In this document: in pieces, positions 32,750 to 44,206 of the stretch
How the letters are laid out: each line of letters starts with the position of its first letter
How positions within the stretch are numbered: position 1 is the first letter of the stretch
Assembly: GCA_017506865.1 (NCBI GenBank)
Contig: JAFCMP010000077.1
Span: forward strand, 124,001 to 188,000
DNA from: Tribonema minus
Lineage: Eukaryota; Sar; Xanthophyceae; Tribonematales; Tribonemataceae
Reading direction: 5' to 3'
DNA length: 64,000 bases
The notes under the pieces: generated by a model
Databases searched by the model: none
The model's input: only the letters and a program-made list of their open reading frames with translations
What the model was told of the DNA's origin: nothing
Translations under genes and position numbers: made by a program

Positions 32750-34930
32750 GCCGCGCCGCCGCCGACGCCGCCGCTGCTGCCGCCGCTGCTGCTGCTGCTG
32801 CTGTGGCGGCGGCGGCAGCTCGTGCAGGGTTCCGCGCGCTGTTGGATCGCCCAACGGATTAGACCTCCGCACCGCGCTCCGCGTGCCGAGGCTACAGTAG
32901 ACTGGGCCCAAGTGCCCATCGATATCGTTCACCGCGTGCGTCACCAGCGCCGTGCGTCGCCCGTCGCGGTGAACTTCAACTTCACCTTCCACACCGTGTG
33001 GACTTCGTCCGCGGCTGCACGGTCAGTCATCCCACTGGCTGGTGTTTTGGCATCATCGCCGCCGCCGCGACTGCGTGCGCGCGTTTTATACAGAGTGTGT
33101 TCGATTCGCGCCAGATAGTGCGCGTATTTTCAACGGCCAGAGTGCCAAGCCGTGCCCCCGGCGCCTGTGTGTAAAGCGCACAATAATCTTGTGGCGCCTT
33201 TGAATCGCTTGGCAAGTGCAGTCAGCGTAGTGCAGTGAGGTTTGTAAATGACTTGTTTCTGATGCGTTCTTGCGTACAGCATCGACGCTGGTTGCGGTGG
33301 TTTCTTTTGCAGGAAGGGAAGGGGGGGGCAACTGTGGTTTTGGCCTGGGGAGGGGGGGGGGGGGGGGTAGCACTTCATATGGTGCCTGAGAACGATAAGC
33401 TAGACTTGAGTTCACACGGTGTCTGGTAGCCGTGTTGTACAGTGGCTCATGTTTCAATGATAAGTATGGTGGTGTGTGGCTCTGACCCTGCTTTCGCATT
33501 TCTGTTTCCTTGCAATAAGTGTGCAGCTGTGTGCGCACTGGGGCACTCGCTCCCAACGAGTGCACAATCCCCTATTGTGTCGCCCCTGTGTGAGCACATT
33601 GCATGTGGTATTTGCAGCATTCGCATAATTTCAAGGTTGACACAACTTGTGGAGGAGCAATGCTTCCTGCCGTTTCTAATGAGCTTGCAGCTTCATTGCA
33701 ACCCCTTCTAGCAACTTGGCAGGCCATGCTTCATTTATCGCAGTGTTGCACTGCGTATGGTACTTGCAGTGATGGTGTGACCTGAAGGCCGACCTGGGTC
33801 ACGTGTACAAGATTTTGGCAAGGGATTCTGCAGCTCAAATTAATTGTTTACAGACATGTACGCCGCCGTTTGGAAGATGTGGCAGCCAATGTTCAACATC
33901 TCAGAAACAGGCAAAGAAGCCCTAGCTCCGAGCTACAACCTGACCACAGTGTGAAGTAATTTCTCTTCTGTAGTGCAGTAGCGCTGGCACACACTAGCAA
34001 GTGCTCTAAGGACTTGCAGAAATGTCAGTCTTGACCAGATGTCTTACATGTATACTTCAGAAGTAGTAGCGACCTCTGAAGATTGTGCATCACAGTGGCG
34101 GCATTTCTCCTGCCGGACAGTCGCCTATGGTTTGTCTACAGGGCGAAGATCGGAACCTGTAACACATGTGCCCCTCTGCCATTGTGCACTCATCAAACGC
34201 CTGTGTATGTCCTGACGAACACTTGTTCAGGGCATGACACATGGGTTCCTCTCTCTCTGTATGACATCTGATTGTCCGGTGGCGAATTTGGCACAAATGA
34301 CACAAGAGAACAGCAGTGCGCGCGCGCACACGTTCAAGTCGCCATCAGCGTATCCAGAATCATGCGCAGGTGGTGATTACTGTCCATGCACGAAAAAGTG
34401 GCGGTCACACAGACTGGGAACTACAGTAACCACAGCTACATATATACATGGGGCCACCGTGGCCCCGCGTCCCTTTTCAAGTCGCATCGCAGCGAAAACA
34501 TGCCATACAAGGCATCACCCCCCCCCCCCCCTCCCCCCCCCCCCTTCCCCTCCCAACACACCACACTCTTCTGTGAGCTGCTTCCCTTCCTCCCCCCACC
34601 CCGGTCACCGCCACATTCTGCAGGTCAGCGAATACAGCCCCCCCCCTGCCACCGCCAATCAAAACTGCGCAGCCATCGCAAGACCATGTCATTCCGTTGC
34701 GCGGCCGCCGCCGCCGCCGCCTCCGCCGCCGCCGCCAGCACCACTGCCGCCAGCAATAACAACAAGCCAACTGCTCCTGCTTCTGCCATCAGTGTGCGAG
34801 CAGCAATGCACGGATCCATGAGCTGATGAACTGCCAACCCCCCCCCCCCCCCCCCCCCCCCCCTCCTCCCAGCCCCCCCAACCCCGCCTCTCATATGTAC
34901 TACGCACCCCCAAATCGTGGCCTTGGGAGC
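32750..34930. other. Stretch with no gene I can support
   Basis: Contains GCC/GCT triplet runs (32750-32820), a G-run at 33345-33367, long oligo-C runs (34518-34545 and 34838-34863) and short frames. A plus-strand frame at 33442-33711 includes CNKC and LCEHIACGIC, loosely like zinc-binding knuckles, but without the rest of a domain. AACTTCAACTTCACCTTCC at about 32970 echoes an exon word of the RING gene at 29191. Confidence 0.45.
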
Positions 34931-37900
34931 TCAGCAGCACCCCCCCGCCTTCTTGTCCCGCCGCGGCGGCATGATGGGGAACGCTTCGCGCTCGGGCTGC
35001 GCGCCCGCCTTGGGCAGGCGCTTGGCGATCTCGACGAAGATGGATTTTACATTGAGCGCCGACTTGGCGGACGTCTCCATGTGGATGATGCCGTTCTCCT
35101 CGGCGTACGCGTGCGCCTCCTCAAAGTGCACCTGCGCCGCGAGTGTTGGGGAATTCCGGGGGGGGGGGGGGGGGGGGCAGATGCACTGTGAGAGAGGAAT
35201 ATGGGGGGGGGGGGGGGGGGGGGGGGGGAGATGCATGCGTGCACCGTGAGAGGGGAGGGGGATCCAGGGGGAGGGGAGGGGGGTGGAGATACATGTCGCA
35301 TGGTGAGAGAGGGAGGAGAGCCCCCCAATGGGCAGACCCACGGTGAGAGAAGGATAACAAAGCGGGCTTCTTGGACCCAACATTGACCCCAAGTTAGCTT
35401 GGCCGACCTGGCGGCGGGCATGCGATAAGCCCGTCGCACTGCACTGATTGCATTATTACTGCGTGATTGTCGGGCGTGTCCATCAGCACACTCCCCCCCC
35501 CCCCCCCCCCGCTGCTGCGCCCACAGGCTGTGCTATGTCAGCGCTCGCCTGCTGGCACCGCGCTGAGCCTGCCTTGCTGCCAGCCGACGCAATGACGCCA
35601 GTGCGCAAGGTACATGATTATACTTCAAGAAGTGCACGTATTCAAGCTATACAATGCTTCGATGTATGCTCGCTTCATTGTATGCTTGCTGCCTAATCCC
35701 AAAGCAGCAGCGTTCGCATCTCTTCAGGCACATAAACTGACGCCGAACAGCGCCGTGGTGACGTTTCGACAACAGACAATTTCACCACTGCGTCCGCGCC
35801 AATGACATGCTTGCCCCCCTGTAAGAGTCCGCATGCGCAGTCGGCGGATGACCTGAGCTCCAATACTGGTGACGATTCAACGTGCAACAGCGCTGACTTG
35901 CCAATACCCTGTCCAAATCCGCCATTTAATATGCATTACCTCTGCCTCAATGGTGTATGGGCAGCAGTGCTGTGCAGCAACAGCGCTCACCTGCTGGCGC
36001 CTCTACAAGCGCTTCGTTAAGTAGCGCATGACGTTAAACTTCAACGCTGCTAGATTTCAACATTGCTACTAACCTTAAAGTTTAACGTGGTGAGGCCAGC
36101 GCAGCCTCAACTTCAATTACGCTGCCCGCATCACACATGCTGCAGCGCTCAGCAACGCTCTGCAGCCGACGCCCCCCAGGTCAGGTCCCCTCCAAAGATC
36201 TCACTTCAACATGACACATGCTGCAGCGCTCGGCACCGTTCACCTGGCGATGCCTCCCACCCTCTAAAGATTCCAACTTCAACATTCACAAGCAGCAGCG
36301 CTCACCTGCCGGCGCCCCTCCACATCCGCCCTGTTGCCGACCAGCGCGACGCGTGCGATGACCTCAACTTCAACATGGATACTTCAACACTGTTGCTCCG
36401 CATATATGCAGCAGCGCCCACCCGCCAGCGCCCCCTAGGTCCTTCCCCCCCCCTTCAATCTCTCAACTTCAACATTCAAAGCCAGCAGCGCTCACCTGCC
36501 GGCGCCCCTCCAGATCCGCCTTGTTGCCGGCGAGCGCAATGATGATTTCAACTTCAACATTTTTGCTCGCACAAACTCGCAGTTTGTGCAGCAGCGCCCA
36601 CCCGTCGGCACCCCCAGGTCAGGTTCCCTCCTTCAAATCCCTCAACTTCAACATTCACAAGCAGCAGCGCTCACCTTCCGGCGCCCCTCCAGGTCCGCCT
36701 TGTTGCCGGCGAGCGCAACAAGTGCCATAATCTCAACTTCAACAGATATATTTCACCATTACTGCTTGCACACATGCAGCAGCACTCACCTGCCGGCGCC
36801 CCTCCAGGTCCGCCTTGTTGCCCGCGAGCGCAATGACGACGTTCGGGTCGCCCCTGCGCTGCAGCTCTTTCACCCACGATTTGGCGCTGAACGAGTCCTG
36901 ATTTGTCTCAACTTCAACATTCGAAAGCAGCAGCGCTCACCTGCCGGCGCCCCTCCAAATCCGCCTTGTTGCCCGCGAGCGCAATGACGACGTTCGGGTC
37001 GCCCCTGCGCTGCAGCTCTTTCACCCATGATTTGGCGCTGAACGAGTCCTGATTTTTCTCAACTTCAACATTCGAAAGTAGCAGCGCTCACCTGCCGGCG
37101 CCCCTCCAAATCCGCCTTGTTGCCCGCGAGCGCAATGACGACGTTCGGGTCGCCCCTGCGCTGCAGCTCCTTGACCCACGACTTGGCGCCGTTGAACGAG
37201 TCCTTGTTGGTCACGTCGTACACGACGATCGCCGCCGCCGCGCCGCGGTAGTACATGGGCGCGAGGCTGCGGTACCGCTCCTGCCCCGCGGTGTCCCTGC
37301 GCGCTCAACGTCGCAAGAGCGTGAATAGGTTAATCCACGAGGGACAATCGGGTACTACTGCATTTCACAAATCAGTACATGCATTGATTCGCACTTCACA
37401 AAAGTACACATGTGGGGGCGCGAGGCTGCGGTACCGCTCCTGCCCCGCGGTATCCCTGCGCGCGCGACGGAGCGAGAGTGTTTGTCACTCAGTTATGGGT
37501 GCGAAACAGACTCTATGTAGATCATTGCACAGAAAAGGACATGGGCGTTCATTCATCCATGCGAGAGGATCGGATTCTATTTGTAATAAAACAATGAATG
37601 ATTGTACACAATCATAAAAGAGTGCACATGGGCGCAAGGCTGCGGTACCGCTCCTGCCCCGCGGCGTCCCTGCGCGCTCGATCAAGCGAGAGCGTGCGTG
37701 AATTCATCGTGAGGGAAAATCAGGCTCTACTGCATTTCACAAAAGGGTACATGGGTATCAGGCTGCGGTATCAGGAGCGCTCCTACCCAGCGGTATCCCT
37801 GTGTGAAGCGGCGGCAACGGGCGTGCGTGCATCGCACCACTGAGCGAGAAGCAGATTCTAGATCATTGCGCACTTCAGGGGATCTGCAAGTGCTGCTGCT

Positions 37901-39342
37901 TACAAGTCAGTGTCAACAGGTGTTCAATTCTAAGTCGTTTGCCGCAATCCAGCCAAGGTGTCGAAAAGGCGGTTCAGCAAACTGAGCTGCCATGCTCAGG
38001 CTTGCAACACACGCTGCTTCTCCTGGCACTGTTGTCAGACAGCACATGCGCTCAGGCGGCCTGCGAATAGGTACGTAGGTATCCTTCTGCAGGCATGTAC
38101 GCATCTTTCCTGTGCCTGTATGCATCTTTCCCCGTGCCTGTCGTCGCACAGCGGTATCCTGGGGTACTGTGGAGAGGCCGCACCTTGCTGGGGGGGGCTG
38201 CCTGGGACCCCCGCAACTTCAACAAATATGATGCCGCCCGTAACTTCAAGCACATCTGATGCTGGAGCACGCATCTATGTACTGAGGAGGTTATGTGCGT
38301 ATCTATCACTATGGTAGTGTCACAACTTTGTACTGAGCGGTGCGCACGGACTTCTGGCGATGCTCTCCAGCATCTTTCTTGGCGTCGCGGACAATGAGCA
38401 GATGGCGACTCAGCGGCTTTCATTGGCCTTTGCAGGCACCATGAAGAGTTCCGCGTCTCTGAACCGTGAGCAGCATACTTTCTCGCTCTGCAGCACAGCT
38501 GATGGACAGCTGATGGACATCAACATCCTTCCAAAAGTTCGCTCTGCGGGCACATGCACTGTACAATACTATACTGATGTCGCTACCCAGCCCAGTTCAG
38601 AGCGGACAGTGCGAAATAATGACCACACTGCCGCATCTATGCAAGCGCAGTACGTCTCCGCTGAAGCTGAAGCGCTTGTGATCGTGAGCACGGGCGCTAG
38701 CGCATTTCACAACTGCGGTGCTGCTGCAGTGTGTGCGCGTGTGTCACTGACGCACCGGGGCATTAGTGCGAAAGCATTCGTGACTTGCGTCCCGCTGCAG
38801 CACGATGATGATGGTATGATGCTTCTGCGCCGTGGCAGAACATTTGATAGCGAACACTCGATTCCAACTGTGTGACCCATACCACCGTGTAGAATCCCTA
38901 ACGTTGACCTTGAGGTGTCTTCATGCTTCGTGCCTCAAGAGCCTACTTGGCAACTGGGAGTATTTCCGGTTGACTTATCAGGAAAGCCCAGCGTCTAACA
39001 ACCAGTCTGACAACCAGTGAGAGGTGATCACAGCAGGCGTGCCTGCATGGCTGCACCTGGTTCGCTGCTTTGCTACAGAAGCTGCGACTGTGAGATCTGC
39101 CCGCATGCAGTGTAGATTTTCATGGAGAGCTGGATCACTGTGCGAATTTCAGCAGTCACTCACCATATCTCAAATTTGACGGTGGCATCGTCCAGGCCCA
39201 CGGTCTGTGTCAAGAAAGCAGCTCCTATCGTGGGCTCCTGAAATTCGAAAAACTCATTCCTGACGAAGCGCACCACCAAACACGATTTGCCCACCGCCGT
39301 GTCCCCCAGCAGCACCAGCTTGAAATGGCACACCCTGCTCAT
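34931..39342 (-). CDS. Rab5-type small GTPase
   Basis: Three exons (39342-39164, 37296-37092, 35131-34931) give 194 residues with exact phases. G1/P-loop GDTAVGKS; the switch I region [19 protein letters not shown] is the Rab5 effector signature. The exon 1-2 join restores [20 protein letters not shown] (G3 and switch II). G4 is GNKADL and G5 is [11 protein letters not shown]. The C-terminus KKAGGCC supplies two cysteines for geranylgeranylation. Rab5 directs early-endosome fusion. Exon 2 is surrounded by echo arrays on both sides: at least five donor-border copies downstream and three acceptor-border copies upstream. Introns of about 1.9 kb and 2.0 kb are large for an otherwise compact gene. 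The divergent P-loop kinase gene starts about 550 bp upstream. Confidence 0.95.
35985..37170 (-). repeat. Exon-border echo array: Rab5 exon 2 donor border, five long copies plus fragments
   Basis: The end of exon 2 (coding [18 protein letters not shown], donor GTGAGCGCTG at 37091) recurs with donor at 36934, 36783, 36669, 36489 and 36300. Fragments lie near 36596, 36418, 36230, 36165 and 35988. The copies at 36934 and 36783 carry over 100 bp of exon and share changes absent from the true exon, including a 3-bp loss near the word GGCGCTGAACGAGTCCTGAT, so one was copied from the other. Spacers are TTGAAGTTGAGA-type runs. Confidence 0.95.
37250..37810 (-). repeat. Exon-border echo array: four copies of Rab5 exon 2 acceptor border
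   Basis: The exon 2 start (plus-strand phrase GGCTGCGGTACCGCTCCTGC then CCCGCGG and CCCTGCGCGC) occurs at 37255-37300 (true), 37415-37465, 37625-37680 and, with an insertion, 37748-37805. Each copy keeps the CAG acceptor and coding for [13 protein letters not shown]. Spacing is about 120-210 bp. Spacers share CATTTCACAAAAGTACA. Confidence 0.93.
38360..38875 (+). other. 171-codon open frame inside the Rab5 intron, antisense
   Basis: An ATG-initiated plus-strand frame of 171 codons lies within the first intron of Rab5. Composition is mixed and not low-complexity, but I see no family motif, signal sequence or membrane segment. It could be chance or a nested gene. Codon use gives no clear sign. 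Confidence 0.2.
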
Positions 39343-39887
39343 GGCTCCTGATCCTCTGGCTCCACACCCGCTGTGTGAGTTCCGGCACTGCGACCTCGCT
39401 AATAGGGGAAGTTGTGTGTCGGTGAATTGATCTGAAGACAGCAGGCGGCACAGCAGCAGGAGTATTAAGGCGCCGCGGCGCAGATTCGGACTTACGTATC
39501 AGTAGGAGCTGCAGGTGATGCTAGGCATACTCCAAGCCAGCACAGCTGTATGTAGCAGGGCAGATTTCGGCTCGCTTGACACGTGCACTGGATTGCGACC
39601 TTACCATCGTGAGACTCAACGCGCGCAGCAACATCCTCTAAGCAAGGATGGCATGCCTCACCTCAATTAAGCCTGCCCTTACGCAGCACGCGTCTGTGAT
39701 CCCTCGCTGCAGTTTAAAAGGCACACTTCCAAAGTGTCGGTCGGCAACAGCAGTGCTCCCCCGAGGCTCGTGCCTGCGTGTTCAGTTTCACCTTCACCGT
39801 GTGCTTTGACGCCAATGCTGGCAGTACGGAGGCGAGGATGCTGACCGATGGAGTAGAGGGTGGTTGACTGGAGGTGGCCAGGGAGCG

Positions 39888-42800
39888 ATGGGGGATGGCG
39901 AAAGCTGCGGCTGCGGCAGAGGGAGGCGCAGCAGCATGCAGCGCAGCAGGCAGCACCAGCAATGGCGCAGACGCGCTGCGCTGCTGGCTGTGGCACTGGC
40001 CTCGTTGCTGGACGACTCTTATGCGATGGTGGCCCCACGAGGCCTTGCCTTGGCAGCAGGCAGCGCCAGTCGGTCACTGCAACCCCGCTCGCAGCATCGG
40101 CGCACATGTGTCGTCCTCATGACGGGAGCCGCACACCCGGTGCAGAGCCCCTGCTCCCACTTCCCCTTACTGATCACCATTGGCCCTCAGTGCGCTGGCA
40201 AGACCACCACTCTGCTGGCTCTGGGGCAGTCTCTGGGAGGCGCCCGCATCTGCGATGTCGCCATCGACGACCACCCCGATGTGTACTATAAGCTGCCCAC
40301 AGCGTGCGCCCTGGATCCAGACTCCATCACGCCTCAGCAGGACGTGCTGCTGTTCGACAAGACCGTCAGCGAGCGCATGGCGGACTACACCGTCGTAGGC
40401 AAGTGCCTCGTCGCCAAGAGGCTTGAGGGTCTGCTCACTGCCGACGAGTTCCGGGAGCAGTGGCTTTCCAGCGTGGAGTTCTACCCCTACCCTGATGGAG
40501 AAGTGGAGGAATTGTGGATTGCGGCGGTGGAGGCAGCGGTGGCAGCGGGGCTCAGGATGGAGACGCCTACGGTGGATCTGTTCGTGCCTAATGGGCACTA
40601 CCCCCGGGGAGTGCGGGACAGCAATCGGAGGCTGCGGCAGGAGTGTAGCAGGTGCGTGTCTTGAAATCTGATGTCGCAGCACCCGTGCAGGTTCACAACA
40701 AGTGCCAAGCGCGAGTGCCCGCTTTACCGTGTAATGTTGAAGTTGATGGATTTGTAAACGATCTGAAAGGCGGTTTTCATCTTGGTGGTTGCGCACAGCT
40801 ACCTCAGCTCTGCATTCACGTTGGCACGAGTACAGCAGTCTGGCGGCGTATGCAGCAGCAAGCCTGCAATTTGTGTGGGCTGCATTTTCGCTGTGGCTGG
40901 GCTGCATGTCTGCGCATGTGCTGACCGGTCTCAGCGTAGTCTGGGCGAACAGGTTTCGATAGTACATGGAAGATCCGTATGCACAACTTGGCCGCTGATG
41001 ATGCCCTTGATGTCACCGATGCCTCTGGCACTTCGGACAGGCGCCAAGTTTTGACAGTGCTCAGCACTGGCCAGTTCGCCACTTAGCGAACGACGCGGGT
41101 TGGCATCATGGTCATCACCACTACTTCCGTCCGGAACGCGTCATCATTTGACGTAATTACAGGAGTATACTAGGAGTATGCTGGAATTGGCAGCCGCATC
41201 GGCGCCGGTGCAGGTCACTGAGGTGCCTCGTGGCTGCTGGAGGCAAACCCTTACATGCTGCCATACTCCGTTGAAAGATTTCCATAGCTTGAAGCCCACA
41301 GCCCGCCTGCAAGCAGATGTCGAAGTCGCAGCTGTACTTGCCAACTTCCGATGGACAAAATTCCGCTCTCTGGTGCCCGCTGCACCGTACGTGCACAATG
41401 CCTCATGTGTGTCTTTTCTTACAAAGTATGCAAGCGCTTTGTGTGCTGCCAAGTTTGCCTTTATGCCGGTTCGTTGCAAATGTGTAGCCAGGAAGGTCAC
41501 CCTGCAGCATAGTAGTTCCGTCAGCGGCATCATGTGGGGAACTCACAGTCCGCTCAAACTGGCCACAGCACTTTCAACACCCACTTCAGTTCGCAAGTTC
41601 AACCGATCTTGGTGACTCATTTGTACTGCCCTGACAGAGCTGTAATCAGGGGGGCGGCGGGGCTGACCGTAGGAGCAATGGTGCAGTTGGGTGTGTAGCG
41701 CCCTCACAGCATGCAATGGCAAGCCTTTACGGGATAGGTAAGGGAGTTGATGCAGACAGCGCCAGCTGCATTGACGCTGCTATCGAAGATTGCTCTTGGT
41801 TCCATGCTGAGCTACCTTTGTTTCGGCGGTTGAGGGCTTGCAGTGCCGCACAGTCTGGTTTGCGCTGCAATCTGCAGTCAAATTAGCTAGTAGCAGTGCG
41901 GCACAAACAGGCCTGGTGCAGCAGTGCTCACCCACGCCCGCTGTCGATACCCCCCCCCCCCCCGCCCCTGCTGTCAGCTTCTACGGCGATGCGAATGAGT
42001 TTCTTGCCAAGCGACCTTTGTTCCGGAGAAAGAGTGGTTGCAGTGCGGCACAGTGCTGCACGGACTGGTGCGCGCTGCAATCTGGGGTTGAAAAGTAGGC
42101 CTCAGCTAGTAGCAGTGCGGCACAAAACACTCCTGGTGTAGCAGTGCTCATCCACGCCCACTGTCAGTGTCCCCGCCCCCTATGCCGCCAGCTTGTACAG
42201 TGAGCGTCACGAGGCGCTCGTGCGCACGCGCGGTCGCGCCTGAGCGCCACCACCAGTGCTCAGCGCGCAGCATCCTCTGTTACCGAATGCGCAATGCGCA
42301 GATGCACGCGACTCGCAACGGACAGGCCTGATTGACGCCATCTCTTGTCGGGTCGAAAGCGCCGCGCTCGCCGCCGGGGACGACGGCGAACAGCACGCGC
42401 TTCCAGCGGTGAAAACTTCAACTTCAACTAGGGGCACTGTGAGACCAAAGCTGTATGCGTCTTCAACACCGATGCCGCGACGCTTAGGGGACGCATCCCA
42501 CACCTCTGACGTCACCCCCCTCCCCCCCCCCCCCCCTTCTTCCATAGGCACCCCGGCCCCGTCGCCTGGGGCAACACCAACACCAAGTCCAAGGACTACC
42601 GCGAGGCGCTCGAGTGCGCGCAGGCGGTGAACCGCCCCGTGCGCTACCTGCGCTGGGGCCACGAGCTGCCCGCGGTGCCGCTGCGCGACCTCTTTGCGCG
42701 CGACCTGCGCCGCTTCGCCGCGACGGGTAGGTATGTACCGCCGCAGGCCGTGGCAGCAGCGCTCCGGCGCGTGGAGCACCTGTACGCGCGCACGGACGGC

Positions 42801-43550
42801 GGCGATCCCGCGCTGCTGACCGCGGCGGCGGGGTTCCAGATGGGGGCGGGGGCGCGCGTGCGCGCGGTGAGCCGGCCCGCTGGCGCCGCGCTGCCGCCGC
42901 GGCAGCGGGAGCAGCAGGCGCTGCGCGCACGGCGGGCGGCGCCGCGGCCGCAGCGGCAGGAGCAGGGCGAGCGCCGGCATGAGCTGCGGCCGTTGCCGCA
43001 GGAGGGGGGGGGGGAGCGCGCGCAGCAGCAGCCGCAGCAGCGGCAGCGGCGGCAGGCGGCGGCGGCGGCGCCGCAGCAGCAGCAGCAGCACGGGGCGCAC
43101 CATGGCGACGGCGGCAGCGACGACGCTGAACCGCAACACGCACGCCATGAGCATCACAGCGTTAATGGCGATGCCGCTGTGCTGCTGCCGGACCCGCGGC
43201 CGCGGCGCAGCGCCGCGCCGTCGCCGACACGCCCACGGCGCAGTGCGGCGGCAGCAGCTGGCGATGATGACGCTCAGCAGCACAGTGATCACGTCGCTGC
43301 TGCCGCCGCTGCGCCAAAGCGAGCTGCTTCGCGCAGGCCCTCTAGCGCACGGCATGGCAGCGGCGGCGGCGATCGTGTGGACGCGGCAGCCAGCGAGGGG
43401 CTTTTCATGTTCTCTTGGGGGGGAGGGGGGGACAGGGGGGGGGTGAAGTTCGCGGGGGGTGCGGGCGCGATTGCTCTGCGGCGCCCGCCCGCGTGGCAAG
43501 AAGCATTGCAAGAAGCTTTACGGCGGGTTTTGGAGGTCTGTTGTTATTGA
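39888..43550 (+). CDS. P-loop kinase-like protein with low-complexity tail
   Basis: Two exons: 39888-40651 and 42548-43550, joined in phase 2 (R-HPGPVAWGNTN). The first begins with a basic stretch and a hydrophobic segment (RRRAALLAVALASLLDDSYA), a possible signal or organelle leader. It then has a Walker A motif GPQCAGKTT, followed by IDDHPDVYYKLPTA and a region ending NGHYPRGVRDSNRRL. The second continues PVAWGNTNTKSKDYREALEC and VNRPVRYLRWGHELP, consistent with a kinase-type P-loop fold. About 200 residues of Gln/Arg/Ala-rich tail follow. The substrate is unknown. I chose the ATG at 39888; another in frame is at 39936. The intron (1.9 kb) holds a two-unit tandem repeat at 41830-42190, and a long oligo-C run precedes the acceptor CTTCCATAG. 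Nothing identifies the exact family with certainty. Confidence 0.65.
41830..42190 (+). repeat. Two-unit tandem repeat of about 190 bp in the kinase intron
   Basis: Two units at about 41836-42020 and 42030-42190 share TTGCAGTGCGGCACAGT, GCGCTGCAATCTG, TAGTAGCAGTGCGGCACAAA and AGCAGTGCTCACCCACGCCC. No parent exon is identified. Confidence 0.75.
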
Positions 43551-44206
43551 GGCGGGGGGGGCGGTACGAAGTAGTGCGCCGTAACAGTGCCGCCAGTTGA
43601 GCCGCCAGGCGGTTGGCAGCAGCAGCAGCGCTGGCAGCAGCGGCAGCAGCGGTGGTAGTACAGCTAGCAAAAGCACGATGCAGCGCGCCACACAGAGTGC
43701 AGTACTACTGCCACTGATCGCGGCAGCGTTCATGCATGCGCAGTGATGGTGCCAGCGCCTACAGCGATGATGGCTCAAGCGGCGCGCATGCGCGTGTGGC
43801 TGGCGCATTTCGCGCAGCCCGCAGCGAGAAGGTTGAGCCGTGTGCTCTTGTATTCGCCAGTGCAGCGCCATTCCACCACACACCATAGCACAGGTGGCAA
43901 GGTATCATAGTGCCACTAATAGAGACGTCGTTATTGTACGCCGCAGCGTCATCGTGCCATGATTCATGTCCCTGCGCTGAGCTGCAAGCGCGCACAATGT
44001 GCCAATGCCACTTTGTTGATGTGCACTGCGGGCATCAGCGATGTTCAAAAAGCGCTCATAGTGAAGGGTAGTACAGGGCCATCACAACTAACACACAGCA
44101 AAGCAGCGGAATTTGCCAGAAGTGTAAGTTTGATTACTCGCCAATGCGCTGTGTTTCCGCGCTTTGTCTACCCTACCGTCACCAATCATCAGTCACCGTT
44201 GACATA

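Noticed and set aside
33442..33711. Second RING or zinc-finger gene (CNKC, LCEHIACGIC)
   Set aside because: Too few spaced cysteines and no partner exon; probably chance, at best a decayed remnant.
35985..37170. CRISPR array (regular repeats near Rab5)
   Set aside because: The units are exon-end copies with splice donors in a eukaryotic gene; spacers are not unique fixed-length sequences.
42207..43511. 434-codon minus-strand frame
   Set aside because: Antisense shadow of the kinase exon 2; Arg/Pro-rich without family likeness, while the plus frame continues the exon 1 protein in phase.
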